In this document: in pieces, positions 16,246 to 24,774 of the stretch
How the letters are laid out: every line of letters begins with the position of its first letter
Numbering within the stretch: the stretch's first letter is position 1
Assembly (NCBI GenBank): GCA_050287725.1
Contig: JBNKCL010000031.1
Span: 1-43,136 of the forward strand
DNA length: 43,136 nucleotides
Reading direction: 5' to 3'
Source of the DNA: CBFDBF01 sp050287725
Lineage (GTDB): Bacteria > Pseudomonadota > Gammaproteobacteria > Chromatiales > Chromatiaceae
Notes under the pieces: model-generated
What the model was told of the DNA's origin: nothing
Database searches by the model: none
Seen by the model: only the letters and a program-made list of their open reading frames with translations
Program-made: the position numbers and the translations under genes

Positions 16246-17653
16246 GAGACATCGGGTATGGGTGATCGACGATGACCGGTCGATCCGCTGGGTGCTGGAA
16301 AAGGCGCTCCAGGCTGAAGATATGGAAGTCACCAGCTTCGAGGACGCCAGCGGCGTACTTGCGTCGATGGCGGGCAACCGGCCCGATGTGGTGATCTCCG
16401 ATGTGCGAATGCCGGGGATGGACGGCTTTGCCCTGCTCAAAGAGATTCACGATACCTACCCGGATCTGCCGGTGATCATCATGACCGCCCACTCCGATCT
16501 CGAAAGCGCGGTGGCCGCTTTTCACCGGGGGGCCTTCGAATATTTGCCGAAACCGTTCGATGTGGATGAAGCGGTGGCGCAGGTGCGCCGGGCCTGTCGT
16601 CAGGGGGAGCGGCTGGCTCGGGCGGAAGAGGGAGAAGCCCTGCCCACGCCGGAGATCATCGGCGAAGCCCCTGCGATGCAGGAGGTGTTCCGGGCCATCG
16701 GTCGTTTGGCCCGCTCCAGCATCACGGTACTGATCAACGGCGAATCCGGCACCGGCAAGGAGCTGGTGGCGCAAGCGTTGCATCGACACAGTCCACGGGC
16801 GGGACGCCCGTTCATCGCGCTCAACATGGCGGCGATCCCGCGGGAGTTGCTGGAGTCGGAACTGTTCGGACATGAACGGGGGGCCTTTACCGGCGCGCAG
16901 GCGCGCCGTCTGGGGCGTTTCGAGCAGGCCAACGGAGGGACGCTGTTTCTTGACGAGATCGGCGACATGCCGGCCGAGCTTCAGACCCGCCTGTTGCGGG
17001 TGCTGGCGGACGGCGTGTTCTATCGGGTCGGTGGGCACGATCCGGTACGCGTGGATGTGCGGATCATTGCGGCCACTCATCAGGACCTGGAGGGGTTGGT
17101 GAAAGAGGGGCGTTTTCGGGAGGATCTTTTCCATCGCTTGAACGTCATCCGCATCCACATCCCCCCGTTGCGGGAACGGCGCGAAGACGTGCCGTTGTTG
17201 ATGCGCTATTTTCTGGCCCGCGCCGCCGCCGAGTTGGGGGTTGAGGCCAAACAGCTGTTGCCGCAAACGGCGGAAAAGTTGCGACATCTGGATTGGCCGG
17301 GCAACGTTCGGCAACTGGAAAATACCGCGCGCTGGCTTACCGTTATGGCTTCCGGCCGCGATCTCCACATCGAGGATCTGCCGCCGGAACTGAGCGGAGA
17401 AATGAAGGAGGCCGCCAACGCCGGCGATTGGCGAATCAATCTGGGCGAGTGGGCGCGCCGCCGGTTGCAACAGGGTGACGAGGGAATACTGGAAGAGGCG
17501 CTGCCGATGTTTGAGACCGTGATGATCGAGTCCGCGCTCAAGCAGACCGGTGGTCGTCGGCAGGAGGCGGCACGCCTGTTGGGATGGGGCCGCAACACGC
17601 TGACCCGTAAGATCAAAGAGCTGGGACTCGGGTCGGAGGAACCGGAGCCGTAG
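16238..17653 (+). CDS. glnG: Nitrogen regulation response regulator NtrC
   Basis: This sigma-54 activator turns on glnA and other nitrogen genes when phosphorylated. The 471-residue protein has a receiver domain with phosphoacceptor Asp55 (VVISDVRMPG). The AAA+ domain has Walker A GESGTGKE (168-175), the sigma-54-contacting loop GAFTGA (215-220) and Walker B GGTLFLDE (233-240). The C-terminal Fis-type helix-turn-helix includes RQEAARLLGWGRNTLTRKI. It is translationally coupled to ntrB through an 8-base overlap. Matching NtrC sites are seen upstream of glnA and of ntrB. Confidence 0.97.
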   Translation: MVERHRVWVIDDDRSIRWVLEKALQAEDMEVTSFEDASGVLASMAGNRPDVVISDVRMPGMDGFALLKEIHDTYPDLPVIIMTAHSDLESAVAAFHRGAFEYLPKPFDVDEAVAQVRRACRQGERLARAEEGEALPTPEIIGEAPAMQEVFRAIGRLARSSITVLINGESGTGKELVAQALHRHSPRAGRPFIALNMAAIPRELLESELFGHERGAFTGAQARRLGRFEQANGGTLFLDEIGDMPAELQTRLLRVLADGVFYRVGGHDPVRVDVRIIAATHQDLEGLVKEGRFREDLFHRLNVIRIHIPPLRERREDVPLLMRYFLARAAAELGVEAKQLLPQTAEKLRHLDWPGNVRQLENTARWLTVMASGRDLHIEDLPPELSGEMKEAANAGDWRINLGEWARRRLQQGDEGILEEALPMFETVMIESALKQTGGRRQEAARLLGWGRNTLTRKIKELGLGSEEPEP

Positions 17654-17739
17654 CCGCGCTATTTATGTTGCTGGAATTTTTCCGGGAGCATCCCCAAATT
17701 AGAGGCGTATAATCGCCGCAGTCCAGACGGGGGTATTTC

Positions 17740-18132
17740 ATGGATATCAGCAGCATTGAGCTGCCGGGTTGCGAGGTAGAGAGCATCCGGCACGACGGGG
17801 ATCGGGTCATTGTGCGCTTTTCCCGCGCCTATATCGTCAAGACCATGACCGGTTCGGTGGAGCGCACCCGCTGGTATCAGTCCGGTGACCTGGTGTTCGA
17901 GCAGGCCGAGGTGGAGGGGGAGCTTCCGTCCTGTCCCTGTGTTTGCGCCGGTGGCGATGTGGGAGAGAACATCTACACCTACCGCGATATGATTCCGATA
18001 CCCCTCGCGAGCCGCGGACGCGCCCATTGCGATCTTCGGTTCGAGGGGGGCGGGCGCCTGCGTCTGCAAGCGGAAGGGGTGCGGCTGGAGATGGAAGACC
18101 GGCCTTACTATATTGAACACACCCGGGAATAA
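17740..18132 (+). CDS. Hypothetical protein, beta-rich with a CPCVC motif
   Basis: I do not recognise the family of this 130-residue protein. It has no signal peptide or membrane segment, appears all-beta (alternating hydrophobic stretches) and carries a compact cysteine group (SCPCVC) near residue 65 plus a later single cysteine. The spacing could suit metal binding or redox chemistry. A TATAAT at 17708-17713 lies ahead of the ATG without a good -35, in the 86-base gap after ntrC. Its position next to ntrBC need not imply a nitrogen role. Confidence 0.7.
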   Translation: MDISSIELPGCEVESIRHDGDRVIVRFSRAYIVKTMTGSVERTRWYQSGDLVFEQAEVEGELPSCPCVCAGGDVGENIYTYRDMIPIPLASRGRAHCDLRFEGGGRLRLQAEGVRLEMEDRPYYIEHTRE

Positions 18133-18377
18133 GCAGCCGCGAGTATTGCCCGCGTCGTTATAGCTCCGGTTCCGACCGGGCGTGATCGAAGAAAATAATC
18201 AATGCGATCACGACAAACCGAATGGTATGTTTTCAGCAGTTCTGTCTAGATTGTTGCTGTAGCGCGCTGGTCGCGACGTTTTCGTTATGGCGGGAATGCC
18301 GGGCATTCTAATAACCAAGCCAACGCCCCCGTTCCGTGCGTCCATTTTCGCGTTTGGTTGGGTACATGGGGTTTCGG

Positions 18378-18974
18378 ATGCTACAGGTGGGACGGTTAAT
18401 CATTGTTGCCGGACCGAGCGCCTCCGGGAAAAGCTTTCTGATGGAAAGATTGCTGGCGGGCGGCCTTCCGGGCCTGTGCGATCAACTGGGCGTGAATCCG
18501 AGCGCGCCCGGCCTGTATGTTGAGGCGTGGAATTTGCCCGCACTGCAACAACAACGAATCGATCGGATGATCCTGCATTACGATCTCTATGCGCAATCCA
18601 TATCTGACGGCGATTTTCGATATCTTCCCGATTTGTTACCGCAAGCGGAAAACGTAACGGTTTTGACCTTGCGTGCCTCTGTTAAGTTGTTGCAGCAACG
18701 CATCTCGGCCCGGCTGATACCGTTATGCAACGCGTTTGTGGCGCGGCCCGATTCAGACAAGGCGGCGAAAATCAGGTGGCTGCGGGATTCCGTGGCGTTC
18801 TACCGGGACGCGTCGAATCTCGAGACACTCTATGAAAAATGGGATCGATTCGTTTCTGCCCGGGGTGTAGAGGAACATCTCTGTTTGGATTCAGATGCGA
18901 TGATGACGGCGCGGCCGGAGGTTTCTCCGGCGGCTGTCAGAGCCGAATTGTCCGACCATAGGGCGGCGTACTGA
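18378..18974 (+). CDS. P-loop NTPase/kinase-like protein of unknown function
   Basis: The protein has a Walker A motif GPSASGKS close to the N-terminus (RLIIVAGPSASGKSFLMERLL), the layout of guanylate-kinase or ribose-bisphosphokinase-like enzymes. I find no further diagnostic motif, so no substrate can be proposed. The start is uncertain: ATG 18378 (198 aa) has GGGG 6 bases ahead, while ATG 18366 and GTG 18336 are also in frame. The gene is isolated, with a 245-base gap before it (18133-18377) in which I see no gene, and it converges on nfi. Its codon use is more AT-rich than that of its neighbours, which hints at transfer. Confidence 0.65.
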   Translation: MLQVGRLIIVAGPSASGKSFLMERLLAGGLPGLCDQLGVNPSAPGLYVEAWNLPALQQQRIDRMILHYDLYAQSISDGDFRYLPDLLPQAENVTVLTLRASVKLLQQRISARLIPLCNAFVARPDSDKAAKIRWLRDSVAFYRDASNLETLYEKWDRFVSARGVEEHLCLDSDAMMTARPEVSPAAVRAELSDHRAAY

Positions 18975-19043
18975 ATCGTTTCAGAGTCCGGCCGCAGGCT
19001 TTTTACAGTCATGCCAAAGCGCCCCAGGACGCCGGGCCGGGGA

Positions 19044-19709
19044 CTACGCTTTCTCCGATGCCAAGCGATGCGCGGCCCGGGTGGTTTCCGGCAGACGATA
19101 CCGGGTGGTGCAGCGCAATACATATTCGATGGCGGTCTCGAGGGAGATACGATGACCGCCGGAGACATAGAGAGGCGTGACCCGGGCGCGGGTCCGCAGC
19201 ACCGCGCCGATCCGTTCCTTTCCATCGATCAGCGGCACCCAGGCGCCTTTGTCCTCGGGTACCGGTTCATGAGTGCCCACCAGCCTGCTTTTTGCGACAC
19301 CGATGGCGGGCAGGCCGGTGAGCACCCCGAGGTGGCAGGCGATGCCGAACCGGCGCGGGTGGGCGAGTCCCTGGCCGTCGCACAGCAGAAGATCCGGAAG
19401 TCGGGAGAGTTTCTCCAGGGCCGCCAGCACCGCCGGGATTTCGCGAAACGACAACAGTCCCGGCACATAGGGGAATCCGGTGGGCAGGCGTGCGATCGCC
19501 TGTTCCGCCGGTCGCAGCGACGGGAAATGCAGCACCGCCACCGCCGCACGCGTGATCCGGCCCTCCGCTTCAAAACCCACATCCACCCCCGCCACGCATT
19601 GAACGGGATCCAACCGGTCGGCGGTTTCCACCTGTGCGGCCAGGCGTTGCTGGATTGCGCGGGCCTCGGATGGTGTCACCTTCCAAGGGTGGGAATGATA
19701 GAGCTTCAT
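19044..19709 (-). CDS. nfi: Endonuclease V (deoxyinosine repair)
   Basis: It cuts DNA one base 3' of deoxyinosine and some other deaminated bases, starting alternative excision repair. The 221-residue product (E. coli 223) keeps the catalytic residues known from the Thermotoga enzyme: Asp43 (AGVDVGF), Glu90 (YVPGLLSFRE), Asp111 (CDGQGLAHPRRFG) and Lys140 (GVAKSRL), plus SGGHRI near residue 190. It is transcribed alone on the minus strand and separated from the HDOD gene by 158 bases (19710-19867) with no gene. Confidence 0.95.
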   Translation of the reverse strand: MKLYHSHPWKVTPSEARAIQQRLAAQVETADRLDPVQCVAGVDVGFEAEGRITRAAVAVLHFPSLRPAEQAIARLPTGFPYVPGLLSFREIPAVLAALEKLSRLPDLLLCDGQGLAHPRRFGIACHLGVLTGLPAIGVAKSRLVGTHEPVPEDKGAWVPLIDGKERIGAVLRTRARVTPLYVSGGHRISLETAIEYVLRCTTRYRLPETTRAAHRLASEKA

Positions 19710-19867
19710 ACTATTAAGTAGTCATGCCGCGTTTCGATCATACCGGTCGTTTCGTTTCGCGCGCAGGCCGCCTGGGTGGATCAGTTGCAGCCGGGTTTGG
19801 GCAGGGAGAACTTTTTTCTTCGAAGATGAGTATGCGGTGTCCGGCGCCCCGCAGGATAGATCTCGAA

Positions 19868-21133
19868 TCAGACCTTCAGCAACAGCTCGGTACGTTCGAT
19901 CTGCCCTACCGCCGCCTCCAGGAGCATGAGGCTTTGCTTCGGCGTCAGCTCGCCGAGGCCCAGGCGCGCCAGCGCCGGAACCTCGTTGAGCGGCGGCACG
20001 GTGAGCGCCCGGTCGGTGCCCACCAAGCTATGTAGTTGCGCTACGATCAGCAGGTCACAATAGTCGGGTTCCTGGCGTCCGTTCCGCAGCCACTCCTCCG
20101 CTTCCAGCGTCGCCTGTACAAACTCCTCCGGAAAGTGCCAGGCCTCCATAATCGCCCCACCGATAGGGCTGCGCAGATGCGTGGTGGCATGGTCGAGCGC
20201 ATCGGAGCTGCTGGCGAGGGCCGGATAGTTGGCCGCCTGGTTGATGATGGCCGCCACCCCGATGTCGTGCAACAGACCGATCAGCATGGCTTCGTCCGGA
20301 TTAAAGAATTTGGACTGCTTGGCCAGCACATAACAGAGAGCGGCCACCTGGGTGCTGTGTTGCCACAACTCCTCCATGCGTTGTTGCAGCAGACGGGAGC
20401 GCGGCTGAAACAGATCGCGCATGGTATAGGCCAGAACCAGATTGTGGGTCACCCGCATGCCGAGCCGCACCACGGCGTCGCTGCAACTGTGGACCGGATT
20501 ACTGGAACCATAGAAGGCGCTGTTGGCCGCTTTCACAATCTTGGCGGTGATCGCCGGATCGTTTTGGATGATGTCGGCAATTCGCTTGGCGTCTGAGGAT
20601 TGGTCTTCGACTGCCTGGCCGACGCGGATCGCCACTTCCGGGAGCGAAGGCAGCACCAGGCGGTCGTTTTTCAGATCCTGGTAGAGTTGAAATGTGAGTT
20701 GGTGTTCCGTATCGGCCTGTTTCGCCCATGTGCCGCCTTCCAGTACCTCGTAACCGAATAGCAGACGCCCTTTTTTCGTCTCCGGGTCGAGGCGTGGGAT
20801 CAGACCGGGAGGGATCCGAAGATATCGGATCGGGGTGATGGAGGTGACCCGGAATTTTCGCGGTACCAGCTGCGCGATCGGCCGCCGGGCTTGGTCGCTT
20901 CCGCTTTGTACCTCGATGGTTTTGCCGTCTTCCGCCTCCAGGCGTACGCGTCCATCGCTCAGAAAAAAGAGAAAGTCTTCCCGGCTGTCCCGCTCGATCA
21001 GGAGGACGCCGGGAGGGGCGGTTTCCACCTGTAGGTGATGGGACAGCAGAGTGAGCTGGTCCTGGCGCAGTTCCTGAAAAGGCAAAAACGTGCGCAGTGT
21101 ATGGATGTCCGGATGGGGGAGATCCTTGTTCAT
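19868..21133 (-). CDS. cNMP-binding and HDOD domain signalling protein
   Basis: The 421-residue cytosolic protein combines an N-terminal cyclic-nucleotide-binding-like beta-barrel (residues ~8-115; FFLSDGRVRLEAEDG) with a central to C-terminal HDOD domain (~150-350; LPSLPEVAIRV, IIQNDPAITAKIVKAANSAFYG, LLHDIGVAAI). HDOD domains are relatives of HD phosphohydrolases that mostly act as regulatory scaffolds in signalling. The barrel lacks an obvious complete phosphate-binding cassette, so cAMP or c-di-GMP binding is uncertain. No enzymatic output domain is attached. It lies 81 bases downstream of pyrD on the same strand. Confidence 0.85.
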   Translation of the reverse strand: MNKDLPHPDIHTLRTFLPFQELRQDQLTLLSHHLQVETAPPGVLLIERDSREDFLFFLSDGRVRLEAEDGKTIEVQSGSDQARRPIAQLVPRKFRVTSITPIRYLRIPPGLIPRLDPETKKGRLLFGYEVLEGGTWAKQADTEHQLTFQLYQDLKNDRLVLPSLPEVAIRVGQAVEDQSSDAKRIADIIQNDPAITAKIVKAANSAFYGSSNPVHSCSDAVVRLGMRVTHNLVLAYTMRDLFQPRSRLLQQRMEELWQHSTQVAALCYVLAKQSKFFNPDEAMLIGLLHDIGVAAIINQAANYPALASSSDALDHATTHLRSPIGGAIMEAWHFPEEFVQATLEAEEWLRNGRQEPDYCDLLIVAQLHSLVGTDRALTVPPLNEVPALARLGLGELTPKQSLMLLEAAVGQIERTELLLKV

Positions 21134-21214
21134 GCTCCGTGCTGGGATGCCTCGCTTCGTTTCTGATTGTGGAAATAGTACCGCGAATGGGCGGCGGGCG
21201 ATAACTCCGCCGCG

Positions 21215-22183
21215 TCAGCAGCCGCAGCCGATGACGCGCGGATCGTTAAGCTGCAATGTGCCGGTAAGCTGGGCCACCGAAGAAAGTCGATGCCGCTCCA
21301 GATAATCCAGGATTCCCTGGTTGATCCTGCGGCATATCAGCGGGTCATAAAACAGCGCGGTGCCGACCCCGACGGCGGTGGCCCCGGCAATCAGGAATTC
21401 CAGTGCATCCTCGGCACTGCTGACGCCGCCCTGGCCGATGATCGGTATACCGTGATCACGGCACACCTGGTAGACCTGATGCACTTTGAGCAGCGCCACC
21501 GGCTTGATTGCGGGACCGGAGAGGCCGCCCTGGTTGTTGCCGATGATGGGGGTGCGGCTTTCGGCGTCGATCGCCATGCCCATCAGGGTGTTGATGACCG
21601 AAAAGGCGTCGCTGCCCGCCTCCAGGCAGCGGCGTGCGTTCTCGGCGATATCGGTCTGGTTGGGGGAGAGTTTGGTGATCAGCGGTTTGTCGGTGACTTC
21701 GCGGCAGGCCGCCACCACGCGCGCCGAGGTTTCCGGATCGTTGCCGAACGCGGCGCCCCCCTGTTTCACGTTGGGACAGGAGATATTGATCTCGATGGCG
21801 TCGATAGGCGAGTCGTTGAATCTACGGGCGACCTCCCGGTACTCCTCGATGGTGGAGCCGGAAACGTTGGCGATAAAGCGGGTCTCCTGAAAATCCAGCT
21901 TGGGCAGGATCTCGGTGACCACTGTATCCACGCCCGGATTCTGCAGGCCGATGGCGTTGAGCAGGCCGCCGGTGGTTTCGTAGACCCGGTGCGGGGGGTT
22001 CCCGAGCCGCGGCTCCAGGGTGGTGCCCTTCAGGCAGACCGCCCCCGCATCCCGATTGGAAAAACCTTTGACCCGCGTGTACTCTTCCCCGAAACCGACA
22101 CACCCGGAGAGCAGGACCAGCGGGGTCTGGAACCGCAGGCCGCAAAATTCAATCGCGAGCGGGGAGGTGTCGGTCTCGGTCAT
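21215..22183 (-). CDS. pyrD: Dihydroorotate dehydrogenase, class 1B-type catalytic subunit
   Basis: It oxidises dihydroorotate to orotate in pyrimidine synthesis with FMN. The 322-residue protein has the class 1 active-site block NISCPNVKQGG, where Cys is the catalytic base (class 2 enzymes use Ser). TKLSPNQTDI, GLSGPAIKP and GQGGVSSAEDALEFLIAGA are the other FMN-barrel signatures. Class 1B enzymes normally pair with the iron-sulfur/FAD subunit PyrK, which is not in this window, and many gammaproteobacteria use membrane-bound class 2 instead. It ends in an unusual GCGC tail. It is divergent from trmL with only 20 bases between the starts. A catabolic dihydropyrimidine dehydrogenase-like role is a less likely alternative. 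Confidence 0.85.
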   Translation of the reverse strand: MTETDTSPLAIEFCGLRFQTPLVLLSGCVGFGEEYTRVKGFSNRDAGAVCLKGTTLEPRLGNPPHRVYETTGGLLNAIGLQNPGVDTVVTEILPKLDFQETRFIANVSGSTIEEYREVARRFNDSPIDAIEINISCPNVKQGGAAFGNDPETSARVVAACREVTDKPLITKLSPNQTDIAENARRCLEAGSDAFSVINTLMGMAIDAESRTPIIGNNQGGLSGPAIKPVALLKVHQVYQVCRDHGIPIIGQGGVSSAEDALEFLIAGATAVGVGTALFYDPLICRRINQGILDYLERHRLSSVAQLTGTLQLNDPRVIGCGC

Positions 22184-22203
22184 AGAGGCTGTCGTCCGTA
22201 AAG

Positions 22204-22689
22204 ATGTTTCATATTGTACTGTTCGAGCCGGAGATCCCGCCCAATACCGGCAATATCATACGCCTCTGCGCCAACAGTGGCAGCACCCTGCACTTGATTC
22301 ATCCGCTGGGGTTCAGTCTGGATGACCGGAATCTGCGGCGGGCGGGCCTGGATTATGCGGAGTTGACCGGGGTGCAGGAGCATGCGGATCTGGCAGCGTT
22401 TCTGCAACAGCCGCCGCCGGCGCGCCTGTTCGCCTGTACCACACGCGGCCGCCATTCCTATGCTGAGGTTCGGTATCGTCCCGGGGATGCCCTGCTGTTC
22501 GGGCCCGAGACGCGGGGTTTGCCGGGCGAGGTGTTGGACGGGGTTCCCCCCGGAGAGCGGATCCGGATCCCGATGGTGCCCGGGAATCGCAGCCTCAATC
22601 TCTCCAATGCGGTGGCGGTGGTGTTGTTCGAGGCGTGGCGGCAGCAGGGGTTTTGCGGCGCGCAGGAGCGCGGCAAACCCGAAGGCTAG
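22204..22689 (+). CDS. trmL: tRNA (cytidine(34)-2'-O)-methyltransferase
   Basis: This SPOUT-family enzyme 2'-O-methylates the wobble nucleotide of tRNA-Leu isoacceptors. The 161-residue product (E. coli 157) starts MFHIVLFEPEIPPNTGNIIR. It carries the trefoil-knot SAM motifs LFGPETRGLP and IPMVPGNRSLNLSNAVAVVLFE. In E. coli trmL lies just past secB-gpsA-cysE; here it is convergent with gpsA and their stop codons abut with no base between them. Confidence 0.95.
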   Translation: MFHIVLFEPEIPPNTGNIIRLCANSGSTLHLIHPLGFSLDDRNLRRAGLDYAELTGVQEHADLAAFLQQPPPARLFACTTRGRHSYAEVRYRPGDALLFGPETRGLPGEVLDGVPPGERIRIPMVPGNRSLNLSNAVAVVLFEAWRQQGFCGAQERGKPEG

Positions 22690-23697
22690 TCAGTCGGCCT
22701 CCGCCTTCTGCGCCCGTTCCAGCAGGGATTGAACCGCCTGCCGGGGATTCAGGTTCTCGTAGAGTACGCGATAGATCTGTTCGGTAATCGGCATCTCGAT
22801 TCCCAGTTCCTGCGCTTTCCGGTAAACCACCTGCGCGGTGCCGATCCCTTCCACCTCTTGCCCGATCTGTGCGCGCGCCTCTTCGATGGAGAGTCCCTGT
22901 GCCAATGCCAGCCCCATGCGGCGGTTGCGGGACTGGTTGTCGGTGCAGGTGAGGGCGAGATCCCCCAGGCCCGCCAGGCCCATAAAGGTCTCCATCCTGC
23001 CGCCCAGGGCGATCCCCAGGCGCATGATCTCGGCCAGTCCGCGCGTGATCAGGGCGGCGCGGGTATTGGCGCCGAAACCGAGGCCGTCGGCGATCCCGGC
23101 GCCGATGGCCATCACGTTTTTGGCCGCTCCGCCAACCTGAACCCCGACCAGATCATCGGTGGTATAGGCCCGGAACACATCCGAACCCAGATAACCGGCC
23201 AGCTTCCGGGCATGGGCCTCCGAGGTGGAGGCGACGGTGACGGCGGTGGGAAGGCCGCGAGCCACTTCGCCCGCAAAGGTGGGACCCGAGATGACCCCGA
23301 TGGGGCGCAGTTCTCCCAGCAGCTCGGTTGCCACGGAACTCAACAGCCGGGCGGTGCCTGGCTCGAATCCCTTGGTGGCCCAGCTGAGGGTGGTGGTCTG
23401 CTCCATTTGCGGTGCGATCTGTTCCAACACGGGACGAAAGGCATGGCTTGGGACCACCACCAGTACCTCATCCGCCCCCCGGATCGCGTACGACAGGTCG
23501 GCGGTGGGGGTAAGCCCCGGAGGGAACGGAATCCCCGGAAGGAAGTGGCGGTTTTCGCCGTCCCGCACCAGCGGCTCTATCTCCTGCGGCAGCCCCCACA
23601 GCCGGGCGGTGGCGCCGTTGCGACTGAGCAGAATGGCCAGGGCGGTTCCCCAGGAACCGGCTCCCAGGATGGCGATGGTCGGTGCCGCTTGGTTCAT
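22690..23697 (-). CDS. gpsA: Glycerol-3-phosphate dehydrogenase [NAD(P)+]
   Basis: It reduces dihydroxyacetone phosphate to sn-glycerol-3-phosphate for phospholipid synthesis. The 335-residue protein (E. coli 339) has the dinucleotide-binding ILGAGSWGTALA at residues ~10-21, SWATKGFEPG, VISGPTFAGEVARG and the catalytic-lysine block GGAAKNVMAIGAGI. It lies 9 bases downstream of secB on the same strand, the same order as in E. coli (secB-gpsA), but cysE does not follow. Confidence 0.97.
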   Translation of the reverse strand: MNQAAPTIAILGAGSWGTALAILLSRNGATARLWGLPQEIEPLVRDGENRHFLPGIPFPPGLTPTADLSYAIRGADEVLVVVPSHAFRPVLEQIAPQMEQTTTLSWATKGFEPGTARLLSSVATELLGELRPIGVISGPTFAGEVARGLPTAVTVASTSEAHARKLAGYLGSDVFRAYTTDDLVGVQVGGAAKNVMAIGAGIADGLGFGANTRAALITRGLAEIMRLGIALGGRMETFMGLAGLGDLALTCTDNQSRNRRMGLALAQGLSIEEARAQIGQEVEGIGTAQVVYRKAQELGIEMPITEQIYRVLYENLNPRQAVQSLLERAQKAEAD

Positions 23698-23706
23698 GGC
23701 GTGATC

Positions 23707-24186
23707 TTAGTGGGTCGCCTCGGAGTCCTTTTGCTTTTTTACCTGTTCCTGGAGATGCTGGGCGTAGAGAAGTTCGAAATTTACCGGCGCCAGCACCAAT
23801 TGCGGAAAACTTCCCTTGGTGACCAGGTCGGAGACCACCTCGCGCGCGTACGGAAACAGGATATTCGGGCAGTAGGCCCCCATCATCGGCCCCAGTTCCT
23901 GTTGCGGGAAGCCGCGTACCAGGAATACCCCGGCCTGTTGCACTTCCACCAGGAAAGCAACCTTGTCGCCGATTTTAGTGGTGACGGTTACGCTCAGAGT
24001 GACTTCATACAGGTCGTTCTCCATCGGCTGCACCGAACTGTTGAGTTCCAGGTTGGATTCCGGATGCCATTTCTCGGTAAAAATAGCCGGGGAGTTCGGG
24101 GTTTCGAAAGAGACATCTTTGGTGTAGACGCGCTGGATCGTGAAATTGCGGCCGTCTTCCGATTGCGCTTGGGGTTGATCACTCAT
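23707..24186 (-). CDS. secB: Protein-export chaperone SecB
   Basis: This tetrameric chaperone holds preproteins unfolded and hands them to SecA. The 159-residue protein (E. coli 155) has the conserved start FTIQRVYTKDVSFE, then MMGAYCPNILFPYAREVVSDLV and FPQLVLAPVNFELLY. It lies 52 bases downstream of the rhodanese gene; the glutaredoxin gene grxC that occupies this spot in E. coli is absent. Confidence 0.97.
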   Translation of the reverse strand: MSDQPQAQSEDGRNFTIQRVYTKDVSFETPNSPAIFTEKWHPESNLELNSSVQPMENDLYEVTLSVTVTTKIGDKVAFLVEVQQAGVFLVRGFPQQELGPMMGAYCPNILFPYAREVVSDLVTKGSFPQLVLAPVNFELLYAQHLQEQVKKQKDSEATH

Positions 24187-24238
24187 AAGGCTGATTCCTG
24201 TTTGTTTGGTTTCGTGGTGCGGCGATAAAAAGGGGCGT

Positions 24239-24667
24239 CTACTTTTTGCGGCTCATGGGCAGATTCTTGCTCTGCCATCCCAAAATACCGCCTTTCAGGT
24301 TGTAGACCCGCTCGAACCCGTTGCGTTGCAGCTGTTTGCAGGCAAGCGAAGATTGGGCGCCGGAACGACATGCGACGATGATCGGTTTCTTTTTGTATTT
24401 TTCCAGTTGGCCGAGTTGATTCTGCAGGCCGCTGATCGGGATATTGATAGCGCGGATAATGTGGCCTTTGTTGAAATCGGCCATGGAACGCACATCCAAC
24501 ACCACCCCATCCTCACGGTTGATTAACTCCGTGGCTTGTTGTGGTCCCACCACGCCTTTCCCGCCCATTTCGGAGGCCAGGCTGTGGATCAGAAGAGCGA
24601 GGATTGCGATCAGGGTGCCGACGAGAATCAGGTGGTTCCCGGCAAATTCAAGCAGTTGGTGCATCAT
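24239..24667 (-). CDS. yibN: Membrane-anchored rhodanese-like protein (YibN type)
   Basis: The 142-residue protein has one N-terminal membrane segment (residues ~10-32) and a single rhodanese domain with the active-site cysteine in VACRSGAQSS. Such domains carry a persulfide and transfer sulfur, though the substrate of YibN proteins is not settled. The loop composition (CRSGAQ) is typical of single-domain bacterial rhodaneses. It precedes secB and gpsA as in E. coli, and follows an ArsR regulator with a persulfide-sensor-like cysteine pair 107 bases upstream. Confidence 0.9.
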   Translation of the reverse strand: MMHQLLEFAGNHLILVGTLIAILALLIHSLASEMGGKGVVGPQQATELINREDGVVLDVRSMADFNKGHIIRAINIPISGLQNQLGQLEKYKKKPIIVACRSGAQSSLACKQLQRNGFERVYNLKGGILGWQSKNLPMSRKK

Positions 24668-24774
24668 GGTTCGTTGTGATTCATCAAGGTTTGGTGTTCG
24701 ATGACTGAAAAACGACGTACACGGCCCGCATTCCGGAGCGCTGGCCGAGACGGCGTCGTGGAACGGGTTAGCGG

